The translations under genes and the position numbers were made by a program. A DNA stretch of 64,000 bases from Cyanidium caldarium. Its lineage: Eukaryota; Rhodophyta; Bangiophyceae; Cyanidiales; Cyanidiaceae. Of this stretch, positions 53,796 through 61,786 are shown piece after piece; positions within the stretch are counted from its first letter, which is position 1; each line of letters begins with the position of its first letter. The notes below the pieces were generated by a model. It had not been told where the DNA came from, did no database searches, and saw only the letters and a list, made by a program, of their open reading frames with translations. Where the stretch lies: contig JANCYW010000017.1 in NCBI GenBank assembly GCA_026184775.1, forward strand, positions 62,001-126,000, given 5' to 3'.

Positions 53796-56700
53796 ATGAA
53801 TCCAGCTCTAGACCGAAACAAGAGGCGGCCCGGTGGTCAGCGGGAGAGTCGGGCCGGGGTGCGGGCGGACGAGAGCGGGGTCGATGGAAGCGGTGGTGGC
53901 TGGCGCGGGGCGCACCCGGGCGGTGAGCGGGCGGCGGCCGTTGCGCAAGGACGGCAGCGGATGGTGCCGGCGCGTCCACCGGAGCAGCGCACGCGCGGCG
54001 ACGACGACGACGACGATGGGCAGGGCGCGGCGGGGCGGGACAGTTCCGACTCGGACGTGGCGTTTGTATCGGAGGACGGGCAGGGGCGGCGGTCACCGCC
54101 AACGCGCACTCGCGGGGCGCACGGCCACAAGTACCTGGCCATCAGTGGCGGGGCATACGGGACAGGTGCCGTGGCGGGCGACGACGAGGAGGACGACGAG
54201 GTCGATATGGAAGCGGAGAGCGGCGACGAGTCGTTGGTGTCGTCGACACACCTGGAGAACAACGAGGAGCGCGGCGACAGCGGCAGTGACGAGGGCGAGA
54301 GCGAGCAGATCCGTCCGCTGATCCGGTCGGAGATGGTTGGCGACGACGGCGCAGCGGACACGGTGGACGTGGGCGCGCTCAACGCTTTCGGGCAGTCGGT
54401 GGCGGTGGTGCGCGACCGCGACGCCCACGAGAACGCCTTTATCGATATGCCGCTGGAGCAGGCCGGAACGCCCGGGGTGCGTTGCAAGCAGGTGACCGAC
54501 TCGGTGCTGGTGTTTGAGTACACGCTGCGCGAGGTGTTGCGGCACTATCCGGGTAGCGGGCATCGGCCGCCGCAGACCCAGCGCGGCGGTGGCGCCGGCG
54601 GCGCTGGTGTGCGTCTGCGCTTGCTGTCGCCATGGATCAAGGCATTCGGTTTTCAGTGGCGCCTGCTGATATTCCCGCTGGGCAATGCGGGCATCGAGGG
54701 GCAGTGCATGTCGGTGTTTTTGGAGTGCTCGCCGTTGGACGACGCCAGCGATGAGGAGCGCAGCTCGTGGCGGGCCAACGCCCGTTTCCGTCTGGCGCTG
54801 GTGAATCAGATGGGCTTGACTCCGCACATGGTGCGCAAGGAGACGGCCGGCCACATGTTTTCGCCCCGCGAGAACGACTGGGGCTTTCAGGAGTTTATCC
54901 GCTGCAAGGACCTGTTGGACACGAAGCAGGGCTGGATTCACGACAACGCCGTGCGTTTTCGGGTATGGGTGGAGTACGACAAGGACTCGTTCACGTTCAG
55001 CGAGCAGTACGACTCGAAACGGGAGACGGGCTATGTGGGGTTGAAGAATCAGGGCGCCACGTGTTACTTGAACTCGCTGATGCAGACGCTGTTTAACATC
55101 GGCGAGTTCCGGCGCGCGGTGTACGCTCTGCCGCTGCCGCCGCCCACGGCGGCGGACGCAGCCCGTGCCGTGGAACCGACGGAACGCGCTGAGCCGCACG
55201 GTAACGCCCTGACGTTGGCGCTGCAGCGCGTGTTCTACGACCTGCAGCACGAGCAACACTGCGTCAGCACCAAGGACCTCACCAACGCTTACGGCTGGAC
55301 CGACGCCGACACTTTCATGCAGCACGACGTGCAGGAGCTGAACCGCCTGCTATGCGACACCCTGGAGGAGCGCATGAAAGGCACCCCGTTGGAGGGCACC
55401 ATCGCGCGCCTGTTCCAGGGGCGTGCCGAGCGCTTCATCAAGTGCGTGAACGTCGAGTTCGAGAGCACGCGTGACGACTCCTTTTACGACGTGTCGCTGA
55501 ACGTCCGCGGCTGTGCGGACATCTACGACTCGTTCCGCAAGTACATCGAGGTGGAGATGTTGGACGGCGACAACAAGTATCAGGCGAACGGCTACGGCAT
55601 GCAGGATGCCAAGATGGGCGTCAAGTTTCTCAAGTTGGCGCCTGTGCTGCAGCTGCACCTGAAGCGCTTCGAGTTTGATTGTGCGCGTGGCATCTCCATG
55701 AAGATCAACGATCGGTACGCGTTTTACCCGGAGATCAACTTGAACGAGTTTGTCGAGCGCCGTGGCGACGCCGACGAGCAGGGCGAAGAGAACGTGTATC
55801 TGTTGCACGCGGTGCTGGTGCACATGGGCGACGCTGGCGGCGGCCACTACCACGCCTACATCCGACCGGATCCGGTGTCGCCCGAGGGCGCCGGCAAGTG
55901 GCTCAAATTTGACGACGAGCGGGTGTTGCGCGTATCCGAGACCGAGGCATGCGAGGACAACTTTGGGGCGCCGGCGCTGGCGAACGGAGTGGCGTTTCCA
56001 CCGCAAAAGCGTTTCACCAACGCCTACATGTTGCAGTACGTGCGCAAAAGCGTCGCTGCCGAGTATCTCGGTGCACCCTCCGAGGCGGAAGTGCCCCCGC
56101 GCTTGCGGGAGCGCATTGCGCTGGAGCGCGCCCACGAAGAGCGGCGGCGGCGCGAGCAGTTGGAGCTCCGCCAGAGCATGCTGTTGCGGGTGGTGACGCC
56201 GGCGGTACAGCGTCAGTACCGCGGTTTGGACTGGATCGATTTTGCGCGCGCTCAGGAGATTCGGGTGCAGCGCTCGATGACGCTGGGCGGCCTGAAAGAG
56301 CTGTTGGCGCAGGGTCTGCTGCGGGAGGAGCTGGAGGCGGATGGCGCGGACGCCGGCGCGATGAACGGGGGGACGGGACCGCCGAGCGGGCGCACCCTGG
56401 TGATCTGGGTGTGCATCACCCGCCAGAACCAGACGATCCGGCCGAGTCGTCTGTTGAACAACGGCGACGACGCGCTGCCGCTGGAGCGAGCGCTGGGCGA
56501 CCGGGTCGGCGGCCGTGGCGGCTATGCTCCGGTCGCCGGCGGCAACCCGAACCAGGCGCTGAGCATATTTGTGGACGTGCGGCCGGAGGCGGTGCGCCCG
56601 GAGACGTTGCGCTCCAAAACGCAGGCGATGCTCTTGTTCAAGTGGTTCGAGCCGGGCGACGGGGCCGCCGGTCGGGCGCCGCAATTGCAGGTGCTTGGCT

Positions 56701-58367
56701 GGGACATGGTGCCACTGCACATCACCGTGGTGGAGTTGGCGGCGAGCTTGGTGCAGCAGCAGCGGCTGCCGGTGGCGGATGCGAGCGAGCTGTACTGGTA
56801 CGAGGAGGTGACCACCACCGAGCCGAAGGAGATTGCCGGCGATGTGCCGCTCATGCAAGTGCAGAACCAGTTGCAGAGCGGGGACATCATCGTGTTCGGG
56901 GCGCGGCGGCCGTCGGCAGCGGCAGCGCCGACGGAGGCGGCCGCGGACGGTGGCGGTGTGTCGCTGTTGCCGGACATGTTCAACGACGCTGCCGATTACC
57001 TGCGCTATCACTGCGATGTACAACTGCGGCCGTTTATGCCCCTCCAGCTGACCGATGCCACCGGTATCGCCAACAAAGACGAGGGCGTGCCCGGCGACGA
57101 CGGCTCGGCGGTGACCGCCGACTCGTTCGGCGAGGTGTGGCTGCACGATGTGTCGATGCTGCTGACGCAGCGCGACCTGTCAGTGTTGCTGATACGCAAG
57201 CTCAGCGAGCAGATCGAGTCACTGTCGGAGAAGCGGGTGGACGTGGCGGTGGGCGATCTGCGGCCGAACCGCATCCGCTACCACAAGCACGGCTTCACCG
57301 CGCCCGAAGACCACTTGTATCCGCGCCAGCTGGAGCCGCTGCCCACCCACGGCAGCGCCGGCGAGTGGCGCGTGCGGGATCAGCTCGGACATCACCGGCT
57401 GGCGAGCTTGTACTACGAGGTGTTGAGCATGGATCTGGAGGAGTTTGCGGGCATGCAAGAGGTGCAAGTGTTGTGGCGGGTGTCGCGCGCCGATCTAATC
57501 GGTCGGCGGATGCTGCTGCTGCTGGAGCCGAACGCCACGTATCGGGAGCTGGTGCAGGCGTTTATGGCGCGGCTGCCGAGCGCGGAACGCGAGCACCTCC
57601 GCGACAGCAGCAGCAATCGGTGCGCCGGGGTGCGCGTTCACGAGCTCTGGCAGCGGATGATCTGGGCGGCGTGCGTGCCGCTGGATCGCCCGGTGGCCGA
57701 TATCCACTCGGAGAACACGCGCGGCAAGTTGGAGCTGCTGGTGGAGCCGGTGCCGCCGGAGGAGACGCCCGAGGCACTGGCCGAGCGCGGCTGTGTGCTC
57801 ATCCGGGCGGCGCACATGACTCGCAGCAACGCGCTGGCCATGTACGGCGTGCAGAACGAGCGGCACGTCGGAGTGGCGGCGGCGGCGGCGGCGGCTGGCA
57901 GCCCAGTGAACAATTTCGGCTTGCCGTGTGTGCTGCGCGTGCCGTCGCCGCAGGAGCACGGCCCGATGCCGGTGGCGGAGTTACGCGAGCTGGTGCGCGA
58001 TGCGCTGCAGGTGTCTGAACCGGAGTTTGCCTCTTGGCATCTGGCCATTGTGCGCCCGTCCGAGGGCAACGCGGTGACCTTCGTGGGGTGCGGCAGCGGC
58101 GGCGAGAAGCACGCAGGCGCGGCCGGACGGCCGGCGGGTACCCAGCGCTCCGACGCCCAACCGGCGCCAAAGATGCAAGTGGACGCCGAAGAGGAACAGA
58201 CGCCGCTGATACCCACGGTGGATCTGACGGATTTGGTGGTCGACTCGGAGGAGTCGTACAATTACACCTACCTCGGCTTGGAGCATCACGACTCGGCGGC
58301 GGCGGCTCGGCGACGCAGCAGCGGGCGCTTGCGATACGCCAGCGACAAGCCGCTGCGGATCACTTGA
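53796..58367 (+). CDS. USP7/UBP12-like ubiquitin-specific protease
   Basis: It removes ubiquitin from target proteins in nucleus and cytoplasm. I start at the ATG 53796 (1523 residues); an upstream ATG at 53526 would add a hydrophobic stretch unlikely in this family. An acidic head (about 1-230) is followed by a MATH/TRAF domain (about 234-410) ending WGFQEFIRCKDL...GW. The USP core has GLKNQGATCYLNSLMQTL (catalytic C423), LHLKRFEFDC, and GDAGGGHYHAYI (catalytic H684). Several ubiquitin-like domains with the ICP0-binding region fill the C-terminal half. USP7 has about 1100 residues; the extra length comes from low-complexity inserts, an acidic head and a roughly 80-residue tail. Confidence 0.92.
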   Translation: MNPALDRNKRRPGGQRESRAGVRADESGVDGSGGGWRGAHPGGERAAAVAQGRQRMVPARPPEQRTRGDDDDDDGQGAAGRDSSDSDVAFVSEDGQGRRSPPTRTRGAHGHKYLAISGGAYGTGAVAGDDEEDDEVDMEAESGDESLVSSTHLENNEERGDSGSDEGESEQIRPLIRSEMVGDDGAADTVDVGALNAFGQSVAVVRDRDAHENAFIDMPLEQAGTPGVRCKQVTDSVLVFEYTLREVLRHYPGSGHRPPQTQRGGGAGGAGVRLRLLSPWIKAFGFQWRLLIFPLGNAGIEGQCMSVFLECSPLDDASDEERSSWRANARFRLALVNQMGLTPHMVRKETAGHMFSPRENDWGFQEFIRCKDLLDTKQGWIHDNAVRFRVWVEYDKDSFTFSEQYDSKRETGYVGLKNQGATCYLNSLMQTLFNIGEFRRAVYALPLPPPTAADAARAVEPTERAEPHGNALTLALQRVFYDLQHEQHCVSTKDLTNAYGWTDADTFMQHDVQELNRLLCDTLEERMKGTPLEGTIARLFQGRAERFIKCVNVEFESTRDDSFYDVSLNVRGCADIYDSFRKYIEVEMLDGDNKYQANGYGMQDAKMGVKFLKLAPVLQLHLKRFEFDCARGISMKINDRYAFYPEINLNEFVERRGDADEQGEENVYLLHAVLVHMGDAGGGHYHAYIRPDPVSPEGAGKWLKFDDERVLRVSETEACEDNFGAPALANGVAFPPQKRFTNAYMLQYVRKSVAAEYLGAPSEAEVPPRLRERIALERAHEERRRREQLELRQSMLLRVVTPAVQRQYRGLDWIDFARAQEIRVQRSMTLGGLKELLAQGLLREELEADGADAGAMNGGTGPPSGRTLVIWVCITRQNQTIRPSRLLNNGDDALPLERALGDRVGGRGGYAPVAGGNPNQALSIFVDVRPEAVRPETLRSKTQAMLLFKWFEPGDGAAGRAPQLQVLGWDMVPLHITVVELAASLVQQQRLPVADASELYWYEEVTTTEPKEIAGDVPLMQVQNQLQSGDIIVFGARRPSAAAAPTEAAADGGGVSLLPDMFNDAADYLRYHCDVQLRPFMPLQLTDATGIANKDEGVPGDDGSAVTADSFGEVWLHDVSMLLTQRDLSVLLIRKLSEQIESLSEKRVDVAVGDLRPNRIRYHKHGFTAPEDHLYPRQLEPLPTHGSAGEWRVRDQLGHHRLASLYYEVLSMDLEEFAGMQEVQVLWRVSRADLIGRRMLLLLEPNATYRELVQAFMARLPSAEREHLRDSSSNRCAGVRVHELWQRMIWAACVPLDRPVADIHSENTRGKLELLVEPVPPEETPEALAERGCVLIRAAHMTRSNALAMYGVQNERHVGVAAAAAAAGSPVNNFGLPCVLRVPSPQEHGPMPVAELRELVRDALQVSEPEFASWHLAIVRPSEGNAVTFVGCGSGGEKHAGAAGRPAGTQRSDAQPAPKMQVDAEEEQTPLIPTVDLTDLVVDSEESYNYTYLGLEHHDSAAAARRRSSGRLRYASDKPLRIT

Positions 58368-58542
58368 ACAGACGAGAGCGAGAGGGAGCAGCGCGAGGAC
58401 GGGCGAGTGAATGAGCGTGCGATAAAATCTACTTGTGCAGTGCATGCGCCAATGTGTAAGGTACGTGCGAGCATAAAGGGAACGAGGGGACGCATGACGA
58501 TCCTGCCGCCGGAGACAGCGATGTCATCGTCGACGCAAGCGG

Positions 58543-59349
58543 CTACTCGATGACCGCCAGGTGGAAGTGGACGGCGGTGCCGGAAGTGGGCGCGGCGAAG
58601 GCGGCATCCAGCAGCGGCACCCACTGCTCGGCCGGCTCGGCCTCCGCTGTGAGCGGGAAACTTGGCGCCGCGGTCGCGGAGGGTGGCGATCGGTCCACAT
58701 GCGGCACCCAGTGCTCGTCGATATCCAGGCCAAACTCGCAGTCCGCATGGAAGCGCAATCCGGTGGCGGCGGTGGCCAGGAAGAATATCTCAAAGATGCG
58801 CTGTTGCCGGCCGGCACGCTCGGCTCCGGTCAGCGCAGGCCACGGATACGACAGCGTCCGACACAGGGCGTCACGAAAATGGCACAGCAGGGATGCGTAT
58901 TGTTGGGTCTCTTCTCCGCGCCGTATGGCCGTCGTCCATCCGTCGATGTGCAGGCCGTCCACGCGCAGCGTGGCCAGGCGATGTCGCGCCGTGACGGGCG
59001 ATGTGCCGCCGCCGCCCCCGTCACTATCGCCTTGGGCGGCGGCCTTTACACTGCTATCCCGCACGCCCTCCGGCAGCAGCTGTATGGCCACGCCGAACGC
59101 CTCCAACTGGCCGGTGCTCAGCCACTGCTGGGCGGCTGCCTGTATGTGTCGCTGTACGTATCGCTGCAGTTTCGGGTGCACCGCCACATACACCGGCACC
59201 CCGTACGCCCGCCGTCGCTCGAAGAACCAAGCCGGATACACCCGGGCAGCGTACAGCGTGCAGTGGGTGAGCAGGACGAGCCACTCACACACCCACTCGC
59301 CCAACGAGACGGCTGTCGTGCCTCGTCGAGCAGCGGGTTCAGAGTCCAT
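58543..59349 (-). CDS. HORMA-domain protein REV7/MAD2L2-like
   Basis: REV7 is the accessory subunit of translesion polymerase zeta and takes part in the shieldin complex and mitotic control. The 268-residue protein starts with the HORMA fold: VCEWLVLLTHCTLYAARVYP followed by AWFFERRRAYGVPVYVAVHP, nearly the human REV7 pattern (ILYVRGVYPxEIFxRRKKYGVPVxMSxHP). LQRYVQRHIQ continues it. A Gly/Asp-rich insert (about 107-118) and another near 205-220 enlarge it relative to the 211 residues of human REV7. The C-terminal safety-belt region (HFHLAVIE) is present. Head-to-head with the CCDC6-like gene. Confidence 0.85.
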   Translation of the reverse strand: MDSEPAARRGTTAVSLGEWVCEWLVLLTHCTLYAARVYPAWFFERRRAYGVPVYVAVHPKLQRYVQRHIQAAAQQWLSTGQLEAFGVAIQLLPEGVRDSSVKAAAQGDSDGGGGGTSPVTARHRLATLRVDGLHIDGWTTAIRRGEETQQYASLLCHFRDALCRTLSYPWPALTGAERAGRQQRIFEIFFLATAATGLRFHADCEFGLDIDEHWVPHVDRSPPSATAAPSFPLTAEAEPAEQWVPLLDAAFAAPTSGTAVHFHLAVIE

Positions 59350-59644
59350 TTCCCAAGCGAAAACGCCAGGAACGGCGATTCCGAGGGGCTCTTCAGGTGT
59401 CTCAGCAATTACACGTACCCCGCATTGCCTTCCAGTCTACTGTCTTGTCTTTCGCACTCCCTGACTCGGGCTGGCGCCCCGTCACCCGTCTCCTGTGTTT
59501 TCTCGCTCCCGCCGACGAACGACCGCATCTCGTCGCGACGCGGCCACCGAACGAGCGGACGCGTTGCCTGCGTGCACGCGTTGCGCGAGGAACTTGCCGC
59601 GGGGGACGCCATTCACCACGTGTCAAGGAGGTATTGTTGGCGCC
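59350..59644. promoter_or_regulatory. 295-bp divergent region, REV7 / CCDC6-like
   Basis: The starts of the two genes face outward. The reading frame of the CCDC6-like gene is open to 59495 but has no upstream ATG. Confidence 0.4.
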
Positions 59645-60445
59645 ATGAGCGCCTCGGGGACGATGGCGGCGGACGGAGACGATACGGCGGCTGGTGGCGG
59701 TCCACAACGGCCGGCGCCGGGGGACGAGCCAGGCGTCGCGGGTGCCAACAACACCGCACCGGGCGCGGCCGACGCCGAGCACCGATTGGCCGAGTTGGAG
59801 AGGGCACTGGCGTGCGAGCGCCGGCTGCGGCAAAACGCGGAAGCGGAAGTGCAGCATCTGAAGGAGCAGAGCGTGCGGATGCAGCAGCAGTTGGAGTTTG
59901 AGGAGGAGGCGCTCACCAACAAACTGAACAAGCGGCTGATGGGGCTCAAACTGGAGAAGGAGAAGCTGGTGCAGGACATTGAGCGCGAGGAGGAGTATTT
60001 GACGAATACGCTGCAGCAGCGGATGGAGCAGCTGAAGCGCGAGAAAGTGGATATGGAGAATGCGCTCGAGGCCGAGCAAGAGGCCATCGTGAACAAGTTG
60101 CAGCGACAAGTGGACAAGCTGGTGCGGGAAAAAGCGGCGCTGGAGCGGCAGCTGAGTAAGCATGCGCGCAGCAGTTTGGATAGGCAGGCCACGACGCCGA
60201 GCGACTCCGAGAGCGAGCGCGAGATGCTGTTGCGACGACGATCGCTGGCCGAGGAGGGCGGCGTGGCAGAGCGGCCAGCGCCGGGCAGTGCCCGGCGGCT
60301 GTTCGAGTCGATGGCGTCGGCACGGGCACAGCGATGGGCGGGCCGGCAACGCGACTCGCCGGGCAGGCCGCCGCCGCCGCCGCCGCCATCCTCGGCGACG
60401 TCTTCCGCGGCCGCGTCGCAGTCTTCCACGCCGCAGCGGGAATAA
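59645..60445 (+). CDS. CCDC6-like coiled-coil protein (DUF2046)
   Basis: The first ATG gives 266 residues. Residues 42-180 form one continuous coiled coil carrying the CCDC6 hallmark repeats: QQQLEFEEEALTNKLNKRLM, EREEEYLTNTLQQRMEQLKR, then EKVDMENALEAEQEAIVNKL, compare EEEFLTN and [21 protein letters not shown] in human CCDC6. The C-terminus is Ser/Arg-rich and ends with poly-Pro and a Ser/Thr tail, also like CCDC6. Human CCDC6 has about 474 residues; this is a shorter form that keeps the core. CCDC6 acts in DNA-damage checkpoint control through phosphatase 4, but the algal role is unknown. Convergent with the USE1-like gene. Confidence 0.82.
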   Translation: MSASGTMAADGDDTAAGGGPQRPAPGDEPGVAGANNTAPGAADAEHRLAELERALACERRLRQNAEAEVQHLKEQSVRMQQQLEFEEEALTNKLNKRLMGLKLEKEKLVQDIEREEEYLTNTLQQRMEQLKREKVDMENALEAEQEAIVNKLQRQVDKLVREKAALERQLSKHARSSLDRQATTPSDSESEREMLLRRRSLAEEGGVAERPAPGSARRLFESMASARAQRWAGRQRDSPGRPPPPPPPSSATSSAAASQSSTPQRE

Positions 60446-60625
60446 GGGGAGGGTTGGCGAGATGGCGCGGGGAGCAGGAGGGGTGTTCGGCAAGTTCGCG
60501 GCAATGCCAGCAATGCATGCCCGAAATGCCGAGCGGGAGGCGGTCGTGGCGTTGGCGCCCATTCCCGACGCTCCCAGAGCGACACCCTCGGTTCCCATCC
60601 CTCTCCACCCGCTCTTCATCATCAC

Positions 60626-61651
60626 CTATCCAGTCAGTCGCAGCAGTAGCACCAGCACCACCCAGGTCGCCAGCGCAATCGCTATCATCGCCCACTGGGC
60701 GCAGGTGGCCCCGGTCTTTGCACGGATAAACTCGGTGAGCGATCGATTCTGTTGGGAGATGCGCGCCAAGTTCAACTCGGCGCGCTGCTGCACCTCATCC
60801 AACGCCACGTTGTCCTCCGCGACGGTGTCGTGAATGTCCTGTGCGTGCACTCGCAACTGCCCCACGGTGTCGGCCAGATCGTGCACCAGGCCGTCCTGCA
60901 GCGCTCGCTGCGTGTCCGTGTGCTGCCGTGCGTGCGGACTCGCTGCCTGCAGCGAGATGTGCCTCGGCGCCGAGGTGTTTGGGGACGCGGCACCTGCCAC
61001 ACCGCGTCGACGCAGGCCGGATAGAAGTTGCGTGCGCGTATCCGCTACCGAGAGTTTGCTCTGCGCTCCTCGCTCGGCACTGGGTGCATCTTTGCCCTCC
61101 GGCGATGGAGAAGCCGGCCATCGTTCTGGATAATCCTCCAACAACTTTTCCACCGCCGCCACTCCTGCATCTTCCTCCTCCACGTCACTCATTGGGTGAC
61201 CGAGACGTTGAGGTGGAATAAAGCGACTGGATGGCACGCTCTTTGCTAGCAACTCCGCCTTGCGCCGCAGCCACACCGCCTCCCCGGACGCCGCCGGTGT
61301 GCCGCTGCCCAGTTCGACGGCCATCTCTTGCAGCGCCCGCACGTACTGCTCTAGACGAGCGACGCGCTCCTCCCGCTCCAACCATACTGGCGTAGCGGCC
61401 TCCACCGCCAAGTCGTCGACATCCAACTGGGCGTCCAGCGCCGCGACCGCCTCCAACTCCTGCTGCACCTGCGCACACAACAGCCGAAAACTGTGTCGCA
61501 GCTGCGTGGCGGAACCGTTCCACAGGCTCCTACTGCTGTGCGGCGATCTGTTCCACCTCGAAGGACTCTCCGTCCTACCACCACCACCAGCAGTTGCAGC
61601 AGCAGTGGTGGCCATGGTGTCTCTGGTCCGACCCCGCTGCTTCGTCTGCAT
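60626..61651 (-). CDS. USE1: USE1-like Golgi-to-ER SNARE, tail-anchored
   Basis: USE1 pairs with Sec20, Ufe1 and Sec22 in retrograde Golgi-to-ER fusion. The 341-residue product (329 from the ATG at 61615) ends with one hydrophobic tail anchor (WAMIAIALATWVVLVLLLRL) preceded by a SNARE helix, LQDGLVHDLADTVGQLRVHA followed by IHDTVAEDNVALDEVQQRAE. This matches the USE1 pattern LQEEL-LxxLAxxLKxxxxxLxexIxxDxxxL. The N-terminal half is helical (QVQQELEAVAALDAQLDVDD) with a Ser/Pro linker, as in the family. The start faces the V-ATPase subunit gene across 135 bp. Confidence 0.75.
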   Translation of the reverse strand: MQTKQRGRTRDTMATTAAATAGGGGRTESPSRWNRSPHSSRSLWNGSATQLRHSFRLLCAQVQQELEAVAALDAQLDVDDLAVEAATPVWLEREERVARLEQYVRALQEMAVELGSGTPAASGEAVWLRRKAELLAKSVPSSRFIPPQRLGHPMSDVEEEDAGVAAVEKLLEDYPERWPASPSPEGKDAPSAERGAQSKLSVADTRTQLLSGLRRRGVAGAASPNTSAPRHISLQAASPHARQHTDTQRALQDGLVHDLADTVGQLRVHAQDIHDTVAEDNVALDEVQQRAELNLARISQQNRSLTEFIRAKTGATCAQWAMIAIALATWVVLVLLLRLTG

Positions 61652-61786
61652 CCACGTTCCCGCCGTGTGACACCCCACCAGCAGCGCGTGACCATCTGTC
61701 GGGTCGGACGTTGTTTCTGTTCGGGTGCGCCCGCGTACCTGGACGTCCAGATCCCGCAGTCCATCTGCACAACCACAGCAGGTGCG
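61652..61786. promoter_or_regulatory. 135-bp divergent promoter region, USE1 / V-ATPase a
   Basis: It separates two genes of endomembrane function that face away from each other. No TATA box seen. Confidence 0.4.

Noticed and set aside
55949-58018. 689-codon frame overlapping the USP7-like gene
   Set aside because: Another frame of the same strand, Gly/Ala/Arg-rich without motifs; the USP7 frame is conserved throughout.
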